Positions 10,727 to 22,639 of a stretch of 64,000 bases of DNA are shown here, one piece after another. The DNA lies in assembly GCA_963853835.1 (NCBI GenBank), contig OY970825.1, positions 81,739,942 through 81,803,941 on the forward strand. Reading direction: 5' to 3'. Position numbers and translations under genes: made by a program. Each line of letters begins with the position of its first letter. The stretch's first letter is position 1. The DNA comes from Calendula officinalis. Taxonomy: Eukaryota > Streptophyta > Magnoliopsida > Asterales > Asteraceae. The notes under the pieces were generated by a model. The model was not told the origin of the DNA. It saw nothing but the letters and a program-made list of their open reading frames with translations, and did no database searches.

Positions 10727-12198
10727 ATGGGGGCCGAATTTGTCCCAAAACCCAGTGCGGTCTCCGGCGAATGTGACGGTGCTCCGGTGATCCTCGGCCT
10801 CCTTCCGGCCGCCCTAGTTGACCACATAGCAAGGGTTGATTCGGCAATTCTGTCCACAATTCCCGGCGAACCTGGTGGCTCTTTCCCGGTACACACCCTC
10901 CCCTTTATTTCTTCAACTCACAATTCTGTTGCTTAATTTAACTGATTATATCACAAATTCATGTAATCAATTGCTTAAATTTCATTCCTTTTTTGGGTAA
11001 AACTTGATTAAGTATCTGGGGTCTCTTGATGAATGATAGAATGGAGGCTTTTTTGTGCTTTTAAGGGATTGTGCTTATAAGCTTTATGAGCTCAATTAAG
11101 TTAATAAGTTTTTGTGAAATAAAGTATTTCGAATGGCTTATATAAGGTTATTGTAAAATAGTAAAAAAGATATTTTTCGTAAGATAATAAGCTCATATAA
11201 AAATGTTTGATTGATGAAGTATTTAATGAGGTTATATAAAGAAAAGTGAAATGAGAAGGCAAGAAGGTAAAAAGAGTAATGGTATTGGTAGCTACCTTTT
11301 GTGCATACTTATATGTCTACCCACTGGATCAAAACATGTGTCAAAATGAAAGATAATATTATGTGAGAGAATTAGTGGATTACACATGTCATGTTATCAA
11401 GTGGTAGACACATAAGTATGCACAAAAAATATGGGTTTCTGGGATCTTTAAAGATCACACCATATGCCATCACATTTGTATAAATATCACTAATAATTTT
11501 GGAAATTTACTATAAAATCTAACATTTTGATTCTATTTAAATTTCGAGAATTATTCGTAATTTTTTTTTTTTTTTGGGTTAGGTTGCTGCTGAGGAATTG
11601 AAAGATATAATAAAGGAAATTGATCGACACATTTTATGTTCAACAAATGATTTATCACCATTAAAAACAATAGCTGGTGGCAGTGTGACAAACACCATTA
11701 GAGGCCTTGCAGCAGGTTTTGGTATTTCATGTGGAGTAATTGGAGCTTGTGGAGATGATGAAGAAGGTGCTCTGTTTCTGAAAAATATGACTTTTTATGG
11801 GGTCAACATTTCAAGATTGCGGGTCAAAAATGAGCATACGGGTCAGGTGGGTCCCATTTCATTTCATAAAAATACTACATTTTCATTTTTATTTTTAATA
11901 TCTTTTATGTGTATGGATTTTTAACAGTGTGTTTGCTTGGTTGATCCATTGGGCAATCGTACTATGCGACCCTGCATTGCTACTGCTGCTAAAATACACG
12001 TAACACTCTATTTTCATATCTTTTATAAAATCTTTCATAAATTAAAATTATATTTGATTAGTATTATTATAAGCATGGTTTTTTGTTTCATTTTTCAGGC
12101 TGGTGAACTCAAGAGGGAGGATTTTAAAGGATCCAAGGTAATATTGAATCTCTCTAGAAATGTGATTTTGACCCATTTTGGGCAAACGGGTTGAATTT

Positions 12199-12230
<32 letters not shown>

Positions 12231-13959
12231 TAAAATTTGAAGAAGCAGCTAAAAAAACGGCACAATACCTTTTTAAATTATTTTATATGAAAATTAGATC
12301 ATCATTTTAATATATATTATATTTATAAATCCTATTTAATCATCCATATTAACTATATAGTTTTTGTCGGTTTGAAGTTATAAATGCTGTTATATCATGT
12401 TTGCTAAATATATTTTAAATATTTTTATGGTACAGTGGTTGGTGTTGAGATATAGTATCTACAATCTAGAAGTTATTAATGCAGCTATCCATATTGCTAA
12501 ACAAGAAGGTCTTCTTGTATCTCTAGATTTGGCTAGTTTTGAGGTAAATTGTTAATTCATATAACGAAAATATACACATCATGTTAACATATTTTAATTA
12601 ACATTATTATATTACATGTGCAGATGGTCAGAAAATTTAAGGCACCGCTTTTACAACTATTGGAATCGGGTAACATTGATCTTTGCTTTGCTAATGAAGA
12701 TGAAGCTGCTGAAATTTTAAGGTTTTTTTTTAAATTCATTATTATCGAGTTATTTTTATTAACATTTGGTCATTGCACCCCTTTTAATTAATTTTATTAT
12801 TTATTGCTGTAGTGGCGAGCAAATTGGTCAACCCGAGGATGCAGTTAATGTGTTGGGCAAATACTGCCAATGGGCCGTGGTAACATTAGGTGCAAACGGA
12901 TGTATTGCCAGACATAAAAAAGAGGTCACTCTCAAAATTCATCTTTTTTTAGCATATTTAAATTAGAGATAATTCCCAAAATAGACTAAAAAACACATTT
13001 TCTCCCAAAATAGACTTGTGCGACTTGGCTTTCCCAAAAACAACCGTTCAACTTGTATTTTTTGTGCGATCGTGCGACGCTGGATGTTTTTTGTGCAACC
13101 AGGCCATTGGATGTTTTTTGTGCAACCAGGCCATTTTTTGTCTGACTGATGCACGACCGGACCATTTTTTGTGTGACTGATGTATCACCGGACCATTTGT
13201 TTTTGCGATGAGACCATTTTTTTGTCTGACTGATGTACGACCGGACCCTTTTTTTTCTGCAACCAAACCATTTTTTATGTGACTGATGTACGACCAGACC
13301 AATTTTTTTTTTGCGACTAGACCATTTTTTCTCCGATTGATGTACGACCGGACCATTTTTTTTTTGCGACCATACCATTTTTTTTTGCGACCAGACCATT
13401 TTTTGTCTGATTAATGTACGACCTTACTATTTTGTTTTTGCGACTAGACCATTTTTTGTGTGACTGATGTACGACCAGACCATTCTTTTTTGTGCGACCA
13501 GACCAATTTTTGTCTGACTGATGTACGACCGGGCCATTTTTTTGTGCGACCAGAAGACACTTATCAAATTCTATGTGTAGACGCACAGTCTATTTTCTGA
13601 AGATTTGAAAGTGAATTCTTTTTTGGGAATTTTGGATCTTAGTAGGTATATTTTTGGAAATAACTCGTTAAATTATATCAACGAAATTTATAAAATATTT
13701 GTAGGTTGTTAGAGTGGCGGCTATAGGGCAAGCAAAGGCGGTTGATGCAACTGGTGCAGGAGACCTTTTTGCTGGCGGGTTTTTGTACGGTTTAGTAAAA
13801 GGAATGAGTCTTGAAGAATGTTGCAAAATTGGGTCTTGTAGTGGTGGTTCGGTGGTTCAGTCACTCGGTGGTGAGGTGTCACCTGAAAATTGGCAATGGA
13901 TGTATAAGCAGTTGAAAATTAACGGCCTCACTGCACCTGTCATTGTTGATCGTCTTTAA
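10727..13959 (+). CDS. pfkB-family carbohydrate kinase, eight exons (Arabidopsis At5g43910-like)
   Basis: Exons by reading frame and GT...AG sites: 10727-10888, 11583-11846, 11928-11999, 12099-12137, 12436-12543, 12624-12721, 12813-12924 and 13705-13959, giving 369 residues. pfkB kinases (ribokinase/adenosine kinase type) transfer phosphate from ATP to a sugar or nucleoside hydroxyl. The N-terminal glycine motif is AGGSVTNTIRGLAAGFG (about residues 76-92), followed by GVIGACGDDEEGALF. The C-terminal signature is DATGAGDLFAGGFLYG (about 299-314), with the catalytic base Asp in GAGD. No transit peptide or membrane segment is evident, so the enzyme is probably cytosolic. The exact substrate cannot be read from the sequence. 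The first ATG after the TATA box is used; all joins keep frame, and the gene looks functional. Intron 7 (12925-13704) holds a transposon with a minisatellite. Confidence 0.92.
12966..13666. mobile_element. Mutator-like non-autonomous element in intron 7 of the kinase gene
   Basis: The left end GAGATAATTCCCAAAATAG matches the complement of the right end, GAGTTATTTCCAAAAATAT. The flanks TTTAAATTA (12957-12965) and GTTAAATTA (13667-13675) match at 8 of 9 bases, fitting a 9-bp Mutator-type target duplication. The interior is almost entirely a minisatellite (13030-13560). No protein is encoded. It lies wholly within an intron and leaves the splice sites intact. Confidence 0.7.
13030..13560. repeat. 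Minisatellite of GACCAGACCATTTTTT / GACTGATGTACGACC units
   Basis: About nine degenerate units of roughly 40-60 bp alternate GCGACCAGACCATTTTTT with GTCTGACTGATGTACGACC, differing in T-run length. The repeat gives open frames on the minus strand in several phases; these are repeat artefacts. Confidence 0.85.
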
Positions 13960-14126
13960 CAAGAAAGAAAATTTGGGTCTTATGTGTCTCTAATTCTTTG
14001 TTAAGACTATGATTAAAGTTTTGAAGCGTTTTGCTATGATTTTGGATCAACTATTTGAGTATAATAATTATATATATATCGTTAGAAGTGACCATTTTGA
14101 GTCATTGATACATGCATCATTTTTAA

Positions 14127-14375
14127 TAGGTATGTGCACTGTCCAAGAACCGAATTGAATTGCTCGGAACTAGACTGAACGAGATCCGAGAAAGTGTCTT
14201 TGAATTTTTTCGGTTTTTTCTCTGGTTTAGATCGAACTGAACAGAACCACTCGGAACCGAGAACTGATTTTGTATGAAAATTAGAACCGAGATCCAAATT
14301 AATATACCTCAGTTCGGTCCGGTTCAGTTCGGTTCGGTGGTTCTGGTCGGTTATCGGCCATGTTTGCATAGGCTT
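14127..14375. mobile_element. Small hAT-like element rich in CGGTTCGGTT
   Basis: An 8-bp direct repeat ATTTTTAA flanks it (14119-14126 and 14376-14383), the size hAT elements make. Ends are weak inverted repeats (TAGGTATGTGC against the complement AAGCCTATGCA). The interior is built of GGTTCGGTTC and GAACCGA variants. Confidence 0.55.
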
Positions 14376-14383
14376 ATTTTTAA

Positions 14384-15109
14384 ATAGTAAAAATGGCAAT
14401 GTCTCGCATACATGATGACCTTACGTATTTGGTAATATATGCTCACTAAAGATAAAATACAAGTAATATATAGCCTACAAATCATTAATATTGTGGTATA
14501 ATTATAATTAAGAACCGTATGATATTAGTGAGGGTATGATATATGTTAATTAGTTGGGTTTATACTTTATATGTTACTGTATTTTGAAGTTTAAAAAGGG
14601 GGATGCGTTATATTCAACATTTATACAAAAGCAACACGATATTTATTGTTGTAATTCCAATGAACACTAATATATTAAAATGAAAAGATCATTTTGAAAT
14701 AGGAATCGGGGTTTTCAGGTCGGATATACCAGGTTTTTCCAAGCTTTACTAGGTCAGGCTTGGGCTTAAGCCCATTTCTGCACCTTCACCTTTAAGCTTG
14801 AACTCCCAATGACGGTATGGTGGTTGGTTTGCACGTTTATTCAATGTCATGTGAGCACCACATTCACCATCGCCTAACTTCCCAAAATTCACGGAGTCAT
14901 CACTAAATAAAACAAAGAGATATCATATTTAGTTATATCAAGATAACATGTATCATTTACTAAACTCTCTCATAAATTATCCTTTCATTTTGATAAATGT
15001 TTTTATCTAATGAGTAGGAAGATAAGTAGGAATAAATGGTATGACTCAACACCATTACTAAACAAGTATTAAAACAAATTAAGTGAAAATCATTAAATTA
15101 AATTAAAAA
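14384..15109. other. AT-rich spacer, no gene seen
   Basis: No frame with a recognisable domain and no clear repeat ends. It contains a GGTCGG/AGGTCAGGCTTGGGC-type stretch near 14730-14770 that resembles worn transposon ends. Confidence 0.4.
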
Positions 15110-15900
15110 GTATGCGTGGTTTCTGGGAAGTCCATCTCTAAAACAAAGTTCCAAGAGACATATCTTAGTCATTGGATTAAAAAAAATTAAAATCAAACGC
15201 TCAAGATCAATCCCTTAACCACCACTACCACCATCAAATCACATGCGATTAAATACACAACCACCATCGCTGGCCACCACCACCACTGTCGGCCACTGCC
15301 GCCGCCTACCACCGCCTCTCGCTACCGCCGACTGCCGTCGACCGTCGTCGGCCGCAGCCGCAATCCCATGTAATTGGATACACTATCACATGTGATTGAA
15401 AGCGGTCGGCGGTGACGGGTGTTTTTGGTGGCCGACAGAGGTTGGCGGTGCTGGTGGTGATCGGCGATGTGCAATCACTTGTGATTTAATATACAATCAC
15501 ATGTGATTGAAAGTGGCCGACAATAACGGGAGGTTGTCGGTGGTGGTGACGGTGGCCGACGACGGTGGTGGCCGACAGTGCCAGTGGGCGGTGGGCATCG
15601 GTAGTGGGGGGCAGGGGAGGACCTAGTATGGTGCATGGGGTTGCACGAGCAACCCCTGAAATTTTTTCGAATAATGTTAAAATAGTGATATAGATTTTTA
15701 AGTTTTTATTGTTAGTGTGAGTAACACCACTGAGAAAATAATGTGCAACCGGTGCAACCTCTCAATTATTTCCCTGGGTCCGCCACTGGTGGGGGGGGGG
15801 GGGGTTTAAGGGTTGATCATTTAACTTTTTTTTTAAATCTAAGAGCAAAGATTTACCCCTCATGACTTCATAAATAAGATGGAATACCTTGACCATTTCA
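15110..15900. mobile_element. Second GC-rich Mutator-like element with CACATGTGATT palindromes
   Basis: The left end (GGGAAGTCC, AGAGACATATCTTAGTCATTGG, then GATCAATCCCTTA) resembles the left end of the element at 8563-9800. It weakly mirrors the complement of the right end (TCTTTGCTCTTAGATTT, GATCAACCCTTA). The interior again has CCGCCG/GGCGGT-type arms and CACATGTGATT repeats. Exact boundaries are uncertain and no target duplication was fixed. A hAT-type insertion sits inside it at 15612-15788. Confidence 0.5.
15612..15788. mobile_element. 177-bp hAT-type MITE
   Basis: Ends are inverted repeats, CAGGGGAGGACCTAG against the complement CAGTGGCGGACCCAG. The 8-bp duplication GTGGGGGG flanks it (15604-15611, 15789-15796). 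It encodes nothing. The right-hand duplication merges with a run of G. Confidence 0.75.
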
Positions 15901-16853
15901 TTAAAAACTATAAATAAAAAGATAAAGAGTACTCAAAATTAAATATAAACCAAATTAACGACTCTATCTTTTGCCATTTACAAATTAGTTGATCTTGCGA
16001 ATGTTAAAGTAGTCAGCTCTTGCCAAAAGTGCTCTTTGGTCGGAAAAGTACTGACAATTGTGGCCTAGTTGACGATATTTAGACATTTACCTCTGTTCAA
16101 CAATGTTTATAAGGATGGACCCACCCATGATGGTGTGGGTGAAGTGGAGCTTGTGAGAAAAGGGAACACACCCCTTTCTCCCCATTTGATGAATTAGATA
16201 TTGTTTTTAAGTTAGGTTTTTTTTTTTTTTAAAGTTGAAGGTAAATATCTCTTTATGTTGCAACCTTTTTAAAATTTTGGTACAAAGTTCTAGGGCTTTG
16301 GGTCAGCGCGTGGTCTGTATCCAACAAACTTGGGCCCATTTACAGCCCAACGTATACACAACTATAATCGGTAACTTCTCTAATGGCAAATAAGAGATCT
16401 GAAACAAAGATAGTAACTTCTCTTTGGCCCATTTACAGCCCACTTACGATCACCCTATGCGACGTATCTCCCACCTTCTCTTTTGATGGTTTGGTCGTTC
16501 GGGAAACTGAATTGTTGTGGGTTGCAGCCTTTCTTTTCTTGGTATTAGGTCTGGTCATTATTATGGAAATTTAATGATTTATTTGGTCTGGAAAAGAAAA
16601 ACAATCATACAATGTTGATGAAAAAATTTAAGTTTAATCACCATTACTATCAACCTAATAGAACTGACTACCTTGGCTTGTATTTGCGTGCAACAATCCA
16701 CATAATTCAATAAGACCTATAAAGTGAGCTCAAATTGTGGCCCTTAACACATTTATTTATCTTTTAAAAGTTAAAAAGAAAAATCTCTTATTTCAAGACA
16801 AACCCTACCACTAAATAGGATAATAAAAAAAAAAAGAAAGAATAATAACCGAT
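15901..16853. other. Spacer without a recognisable gene
   Basis: Mixed AT-rich DNA. The only open frame over 60 codons (16383-16574) has no matching domain, no neighbours and ordinary spacer composition. Confidence 0.4.
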
Positions 16854-16871
16854 ATGTAATATCACTATTTT

Positions 16872-17062
16872 GGTCTATGTGAAATTTGTGTCCAACTATT
16901 CTTTTTTAAGTTTTATAGTTTTTGTTTACTTTGTTTTCTAGCAGTTTGCTAGATACTCTCTTTCTTTTGTATATGTAGCTCTTTTTGGGATAGGTGGGGG
17001 TAATCGACTAATAATAGCATTGTCGATGATCTCTTTCGGTATTTTGTTGTCGTTAAAAAAAA
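16872..17062 (+). mobile_element. 5'-truncated L1-type LINE, 191 bp
   Basis: Flanked by an 18-bp direct repeat ATGTAATATCAYTATTTT (16854-16871 and 17063-17080; one mismatch) and ending in an A tract. The segment TCTAGCAGTTTGCTAGA resembles the 3' end of the LINE at 58211-63740 (CTAGTTTTTTGCTAGAC). Short 5'-truncated copies are the usual product of target-primed reverse transcription. Confidence 0.7.
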
Positions 17063-17080
17063 ATGTAATATCATTATTTT

Positions 17081-18706
17081 AATTAGGACATAGAATTTGC
17101 AAGAATAAGTAATGACATAAATGCCTAACTTATATACCTTCTGATTCGATAAGTATTAACATCATATAATTTGTCAACCAAAAGGTCGTTGGACTTATAA
17201 TTATATTTGAAATCTATGAAGATGAAATTTTTAGGTAGTATTAGGCTCAATTTCTATAAGCAAACAAAACCTTTTGTAGGTACGGAGATTCACCCGCGCC
17301 AATTCTGGCCTTTCGGGCTACCCGCAAATTAGTCGGCTCGCAAAACTAGTGCTCGTCCGAAAATTAGTTGGCTCGTAAAGCGAGTCAAAACGCATATTAC
17401 AAAAAAAGAAACAAAAAAACTGGTCTTGTAATTAAGCATATGATCTAGATGTGGCAATCATCTCTTGTAAAGCAAGATTTAGACACACCAAAATTTGAAG
17501 TATTCCCATTAAATACAACTTAGTTAGAAAAACAACAAATGAAACATTTAGATAATTAATAATAATATTTAAATATAAAAACTAAAGTATGAAACGTACT
17601 TGTTGGGTCAGCACTTGTAATAAGGTAGTTCAAATTTGAAATCCAACATCTACCAAAGTTAAAGCAAAGTAATTGCTTTGGCAAAGGTGCAAGCAATACA
17701 AGGTTTTCTAAAATCTAATATCATCTTACTCAGTTAATAAGAGAGATTTCTTTTCTTTTTACTCAAATAAATATTGGTTTACTAAACCACACACACTATA
17801 ATTCAAGTCAGAGAGTTACTAGAAGAGTCGTCTAAGGAATAAAGACTTCTATATGTTCGGTTTAGAGAACACTGTTTTCATGTGATATTAAAAGAGATGA
17901 CTATTTTGGAAGTCAAATTATATATAAGACTACAACTTAGACAACCCGTAGTAATCCGTCATCGCACAAGAAACACGAATCATCCACATTATATTAATAT
18001 TAATATCAAACATTTTAACCTTATTACATAGAAATATATGATTTTTTTAGATTAATATTCTACTCAATTTTTATTTACAATATCATATGTTAATATTTTT
18101 TTTACATTTCACGATATTTATTTTTTAATTACTTTAACATAATAGAAATTAATATTCTTTATATATATATTTTTTTAATTTCAAATCATTGTTAAACAAT
18201 TGTTCGCTGATTAGCTCTTGGTTGGTCAGATGATTCAACGATCCAATTATTCTACTAATCATAATTTATTGTGTGATGCTTGCTTTTGTGGGCCTGTAAT
18301 TCAATAAATGTTCTGCCAATTCACAACTTATCATTATTATGGTGCCATCATTGCATCATTTGTATCTCAATTATTTATTCTTCTCCCGTTTGCCTTTTTC
18401 TCTTTAGTTTCGGAGAGATATATGATCAAAAGTGTATTATATTATTAAAAAATCTTTTTATTGGTTTAAGCATATAAGCCTATGTTGGTGATGGTGTTGG
18501 CTCAGGCTAACTCGTTTTATTGAATTAAACATACATCGAATTGAGACTGGTGTGGCGTAATTTTAATTGAGATTCATGGTGGAGTGACCCGTTGTGGTTA
18601 TGTTAGATTCTGTTTTTCATTTTGTTTTGTATTACTAGCTTTTTATTAGTTTTTTTCTCTTAGATATAATCTTCATTGTTCGACAAGAGAAAACTTATAT
18701 AAATAT
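17081..18706. other. AT-rich spacer, no gene seen
   Basis: No frame with domain content. A short CG-rich patch at 17280-17395 repeats TTAGTCGGCTCGCAAA / TTAGTTGGCTCGTAAA. The rest is AT-rich, and 18000-18200 is nearly pure A/T. Confidence 0.4.
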
Positions 18707-18715
18707 TAATTAAAT

Positions 18716-18870
18716 GGGTTTTGCTAATGAGGCTGTCAATAACATGCATTAAAATGTTGTACCTTTATTACCGGATGAGTGATACCTAAAATGCAGGAGG
18801 TGGTTGTTGATTAATTTACAAGTTTTAATGCGCTTATTGACAGCCCTAAGGGCTGTCATTAGTAAAACCC
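18716..18870. mobile_element. 155-bp MITE with 9-bp target duplication (copy 1)
   Basis: Left end GGGTTTTGCTAATGA and right-end complement GGGTTTTACTAATGA form inverted repeats that continue into GGCTGTCAATAA. The exact 9-bp repeat TAATTAAAT flanks it (18707-18715, 18871-18879), as in Mutator-like elements. A second copy is at 29545-29685. Confidence 0.8.
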
Positions 18871-19075
18871 TAATTAAATTTTCCTACTTAATCTTTCTAA
18901 TTATAAAATGATTGACTTTATAAAATCTAATAATTCTCCTTTTTAATCCAATTATCTTACTACTTACTAATGCATTTAGGCCTACTTATTTTAGTAAGTT
19001 TAAGGAGCTCCTTAATTTTAAGTTTAAGGAGATTTCCACTTTTAGTAAGTTCTTTACTAAAAAAAATTAAGTGTT

Positions 19076-19145
19076 GCTTATAGGATTCGAACACAAGACC
19101 TCTCCTAAGTAGTCACTGTGTGTTAACCACTTCAACTAGAATATT
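19076..19145 (-). repeat. tRNA-like head of a degraded SINE
   Basis: On the minus strand, AGTTGAAGTGGTTAAC resembles a tRNA A box and GTGTTCGAATCCTATAAG a B box, 40-45 bp apart. There is no complete cloverleaf, and the flanks are repeat DNA (GGAATTGGATTCCAATTCC palindromes at 19150-19235). It is a SINE remnant rather than a tRNA gene. Confidence 0.45.
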
Positions 19146-19370
19146 GAATTGGATTCCAATTCCCTTCCATGCCAACCAAACAGAGTATGGAATTGGATTC
19201 CAATTCCTTCATAGATTCCAATTCCATCAGAAACATTCTGCGAACCAAAAGCACCTAACTATCTACATTATACTTTAACCCATACTTTAATTTTTTGTCT
19301 CAAAATTCGTGAAAACTCAAATGTATCACTTATTGTGATACAGACGAAGTATTAAGATACTAAAGTGCTT

Positions 19371-19632
19371 ACTCTCTGTTACACAAAAAAAGTTCACTTT
19401 TCTATAATTTTTGGTCACACAAAATAAGTTCTCATTTCTTACATTTGAAAGGTCACTTAAAAAATTAATATTATTACTATAGATTCCGGCACTAAATATT
19501 TCTTAAAAATATTTTCCTTTTGCTAAATAACCTTATATTATAATCAAAATTATTACCGAAGACTTCACCACTAACTATCCTTTGAAAACTTATGCCAAGA
19601 GAAATGAGAACTTTTTTTTAGACGATGTAAGT
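19371..19632. mobile_element. Stowaway-like MITE
   Basis: The left end CTCTCTGTTACACAAAAAAA GTTC matches the complement of the right end, CTTACATCGTCTAAAAAAAA GTTC, and both are preceded by TA, the mariner/Stowaway target. It encodes nothing. Confidence 0.55.
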
Positions 19633-19897
19633 ATAATATAACTGTATAAGTTGTTGAAATATGTTTTTCATTAACATGCTATTATGAGTTCGGGTTCTTC
19701 CGCGACACATGGTCTATATTTAAGAGTAGTTTCAAAATAATATGTCATCCTTTTAAAAAAATATATTGAGATAGCATTGTTCTGATAGTTGAATAAGCAT
19801 GCATGGATGTAATATGTCTTTTTTAATTAAAAGGTTATTATTAAATCATTTAGTAATGGTAAGGATATCATTGTTCTGATAGTTGTATAACGGTAAG

Positions 19898-20409
19898 TGT
19901 TAGGAATATTTATATAATATTTAATTAAAGATTTGATGTGTCAAAATTTGGAAAGTACAAGGACCTAAATTGAAGATATGGAAGTCAATATTTGAATAAA
20001 GATTTAGGAGATAATCATAAATGTAAAAGATATAGTATATCTTTAATGATTTAAAAAGATTTAATATTATCTTTTCCTTGTAAATCTCTAGGTTTTCTAG
20101 TATATAAAGAAACCTAGAGGTATAGAATTAGTCGTTCTTGAAACCCACGTTTTAACGTGTATGTGTGTGTACTCTAAGCCTCAAGGTCGTTTGATCCTGT
20201 TAACCAAAATCGTTCTACATGTTTATATGTAGAATTGGGGCTTTTAGTAATCATTGTATAAATTGATGATGATGAAAACCTTGTTTAGCAATACAAATCT
20301 GTTTATCTAATTCCGCAAATTTATGATTTGTATATGCTTATTCCAAGATTATGAACTAACTATTCAGGAGCCTAAAGATCGATTTTATAGAGTTGAAATA
20401 AACTCATCA
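19898..20409 (+). repeat. Ty1/copia LTR, 5' copy
   Basis: 512 bp, starting TGTTAGGAATATTTA and ending AACTCATCA, followed two bases later by a primer site. It matches the truncated minus-strand LTR at 3449-3850, including the AGAATTGGGGCTTTTAGTAA block. TATATAAAGAAACC near 20102 is a likely LTR promoter. Confidence 0.8.
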
Positions 20410-20410
20410 G

Positions 20411-20800
20411 GTGGTATCTGAGCGGGTGGCTCCAAATCTGAAATTAAACAAGGATCTATGAATAATTATATGAAGAGTTGTTCTAAACTCAGCAGTAAGG
20501 ATGCTAGAATAACTTTTTAAAGATGATTAGTCAATAATATATTATTGAGTAAATATTTATCCTATGCTAATGAGAAGGTTTAAAATAATTAGGTCACATA
20601 CATTTTAAGGATAAACTCGGTTACGTACTCTGATAGAGCATGCTATAGAATATTTTTTAATAAATATTTTTAAGGCTATCATTAGTGCTGCATTTACATA
20701 TATAATTTGTTCATGAAGTTTTAAATTATTTTCTTGTGATTTTTATCATGAAAAAATAATTTTTAAGAGTCTCTCTATCTTTTAATTAAACAGTACAATG
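20411..20800 (+). other. Degenerate copia primer site and leader
   Basis: TGGTATCTGAGC (20412-20423) differs by one base from the methionine-tRNA primer site TGGTATCAGAGC. The following 380 bp resemble an untranslated leader and worn gag start but have no open frame. No 3' LTR is found nearby, so the element is a 5' fragment. Confidence 0.6.
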
Positions 20801-21047
20801 ACAAAGTATGGGGTGGCCTTTGTTAGATGCCAGCTGCTTATATTTCCCTTTCCTTTTGTTTTTGGTAAATGTGAAATCATAAACTATGCATATATAAAAA
20901 GAGAAGTTCAGTATAAACATAAAATTTTGTTAAAAGTGTTTATATCATATAAAATAAGGGTTACATTTCTGTTAAAAATTTCATCAATGTTTAAATTAAC
21001 TCAAATATCAGTTCAATCATAAAAATCATTTAAATTCAAAACTATTA

Positions 21048-21250
21048 GACTATGTGTAAGGGGTGACAAAACCCGTTTGTTCATTTGCTGACACATTGGC
21101 ACCACATCAGCTCGACCAAACACATTACAAATTTCGACAAAACTTGCCTAAAAGGCGATCAAACCTTTCCCTTTTGAAAATTTGACGATCAAATGCTGGG
21201 GGACACGTAGTGTTAGGCCTCATGTAAAGGGAGAGGCGTTGGCGCGCAAG
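21048..21250. mobile_element. Harbinger-related MITE remnant
   Basis: Starts TTA-GACTATGTGTAAGGGGTG, close to the left end of the Harbinger element at 34324 (TTA-GACTGTGCGTAATGGGTG), and shares GGCACCACATCAGC with its subterminal GCGCCACATCAGC. The right end is unclear; GGCCTCATGTAAAGGG near 21216 may be another end in the same orientation. Confidence 0.4.
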
Positions 21251-21264
21251 AGGGGACATATGTT

Positions 21265-21764
21265 TGGTATATAAATGAATAGAAAGAAAATTAATTCAAA
21301 AGACTTTATAAACAGTAAGTACATTATCGCAAATGTACATACCTTCATTTGATGCATAACATGTGTTCAGTAGTACTTTTTTTCATTATCTTTCTTCTAA
21401 AATTTAAACCTTTTCCTTATATCAAATTATATGCATATTTAATTAAGCATATATAATATCTTTCTATTAATAACTGTGATAGATTACATTAATTTGTTTT
21501 CTATAGCACATGTTAAAAGTTTATGTTAATTTATGGTATTTATATTAAATTATTGGTTAGTTTTCTGCATGAACAAACCAATTCGATAAAAAATGCACGT
21601 CCAATTCACCGACACAACTTGGAGATATACACGTATATTATCTCAACTACACCTTTCTACTCGTTTTCCTTTTACCAAGAAACCAATATAATATCTCAAT
21701 TACATCTTCCTAATCTTTTTCCTTTTACCGAGAAAAGTTTGCAATGATTAAATAAGTAATAGTG
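21265..21764. other. Spacer, no gene seen
   Basis: AT-rich. A 74-codon open frame (21523-21747) has no domain or supporting context. Confidence 0.35.
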
Positions 21765-21931
21765 CAGGTTAACTAGCCACTAGGGAATTCTTGAGATTTT
21801 TTTTAAAAAGATTTCAGATTCAAGTCTTATTAGAAGCTTTTACTCAGGTGAATAAAGTGACGGAGTTTATTCCCCAGATAAATAGTTTGACTCAAATTAC
21901 TAACTAAGTTGACGTTCAAAAAAAAAGCATA
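21765..21931 (+). repeat. tRNA-derived SINE (copy 2, degraded)
   Basis: Shares with the copies at 10157 and 33381 the order B-box-like GATTCAAGTCTTA, GAGTTTATTCCCCAGATA, CAAATTACTAACTAAGTTG and the ending GTTCAAAAAAAAA. Confidence 0.6.
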
Positions 21932-22289
21932 CTTGGTAATACGTGTTGCTACTCCCTCACTATCCTTATGATAAGACAGGTGTTAATGGTGGCTTGGCAA
22001 ATCAAAAATTTCACTTCGAATTTCGGAAAGAAATAAAAAAATATAACAGAAGCCAGAAATCACACCGCATAGATGAAATGGAACAATAAATGAAGAAAAC
22101 CCGAACGGATAAACAATAATTAAAGTCTTTTTTAAGCTCGAAAAAAGGCGTTGTCGCCCGTTGGCACGTCCCGTCAGTTTGATGAAGTCGGTTTTGGACA
22201 TCGTCTTGGTGAATAAGTTAGGTTGGATGATTGCGGGGCCCATGTCAATTTACTATAGTATATAGTATTTTGTGTGTGTATCTACTATT

Positions 22290-22630
22290 GCGTTTTATAA
22301 ACGCAAATAATTTAAAATGAGTGTTTGACAAAAACTCTGAAAAAACAGTTATTTTACGTTTTGGCATTCAAAATGGAGTTTTAAAAAAGCAAATGAGGAA
22401 GTGCTTATTTCGTTTTGTAAACTAATTATTTGCCGTTTAACTATTAACTAAACAAATAAGCAGGTTTGCCAATCGTTAAAACTGATTATCTGATTATTGT
22501 GATTACAAACAACATAATCATATTCAAACACTATTTTCCAAAATTTTGTTTTGCAACTGCTCATTATCGGATTATTCATTTATAAAACGCATAAATTATT
22601 TTCAATAAACAATCTCAAACACCATCTTAT
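22290..22630. mobile_element. MITE-like inverted repeat
   Basis: AAACGCAAATAATTTAAAATGAGTG on the left is mirrored by AAAATAATTTATGCG on the complement of the right end, with TGTTTGA near both ends and GCGTTTTATAAAC palindromes. The interior has no gene. Family and exact ends are uncertain. Confidence 0.4.
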
Positions 22631-22639
22631 TTTAATAAC

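Noticed and set aside
12963..13586. Overlapping minus-strand Lys/Trp-rich open frames in intron 7 of the kinase gene
   Set aside because: Products of the minisatellite unit, whose period keeps several frames open; no domain.
16383..16574. 63-codon open frame ending in a hydrophobic segment
   Set aside because: No domain, promoter or neighbouring exon; expected by chance in this much spacer.
19076..19145. Possible tRNA gene
   Set aside because: A- and B-box-like blocks exist but no cloverleaf stems pair; a SINE head fits better.
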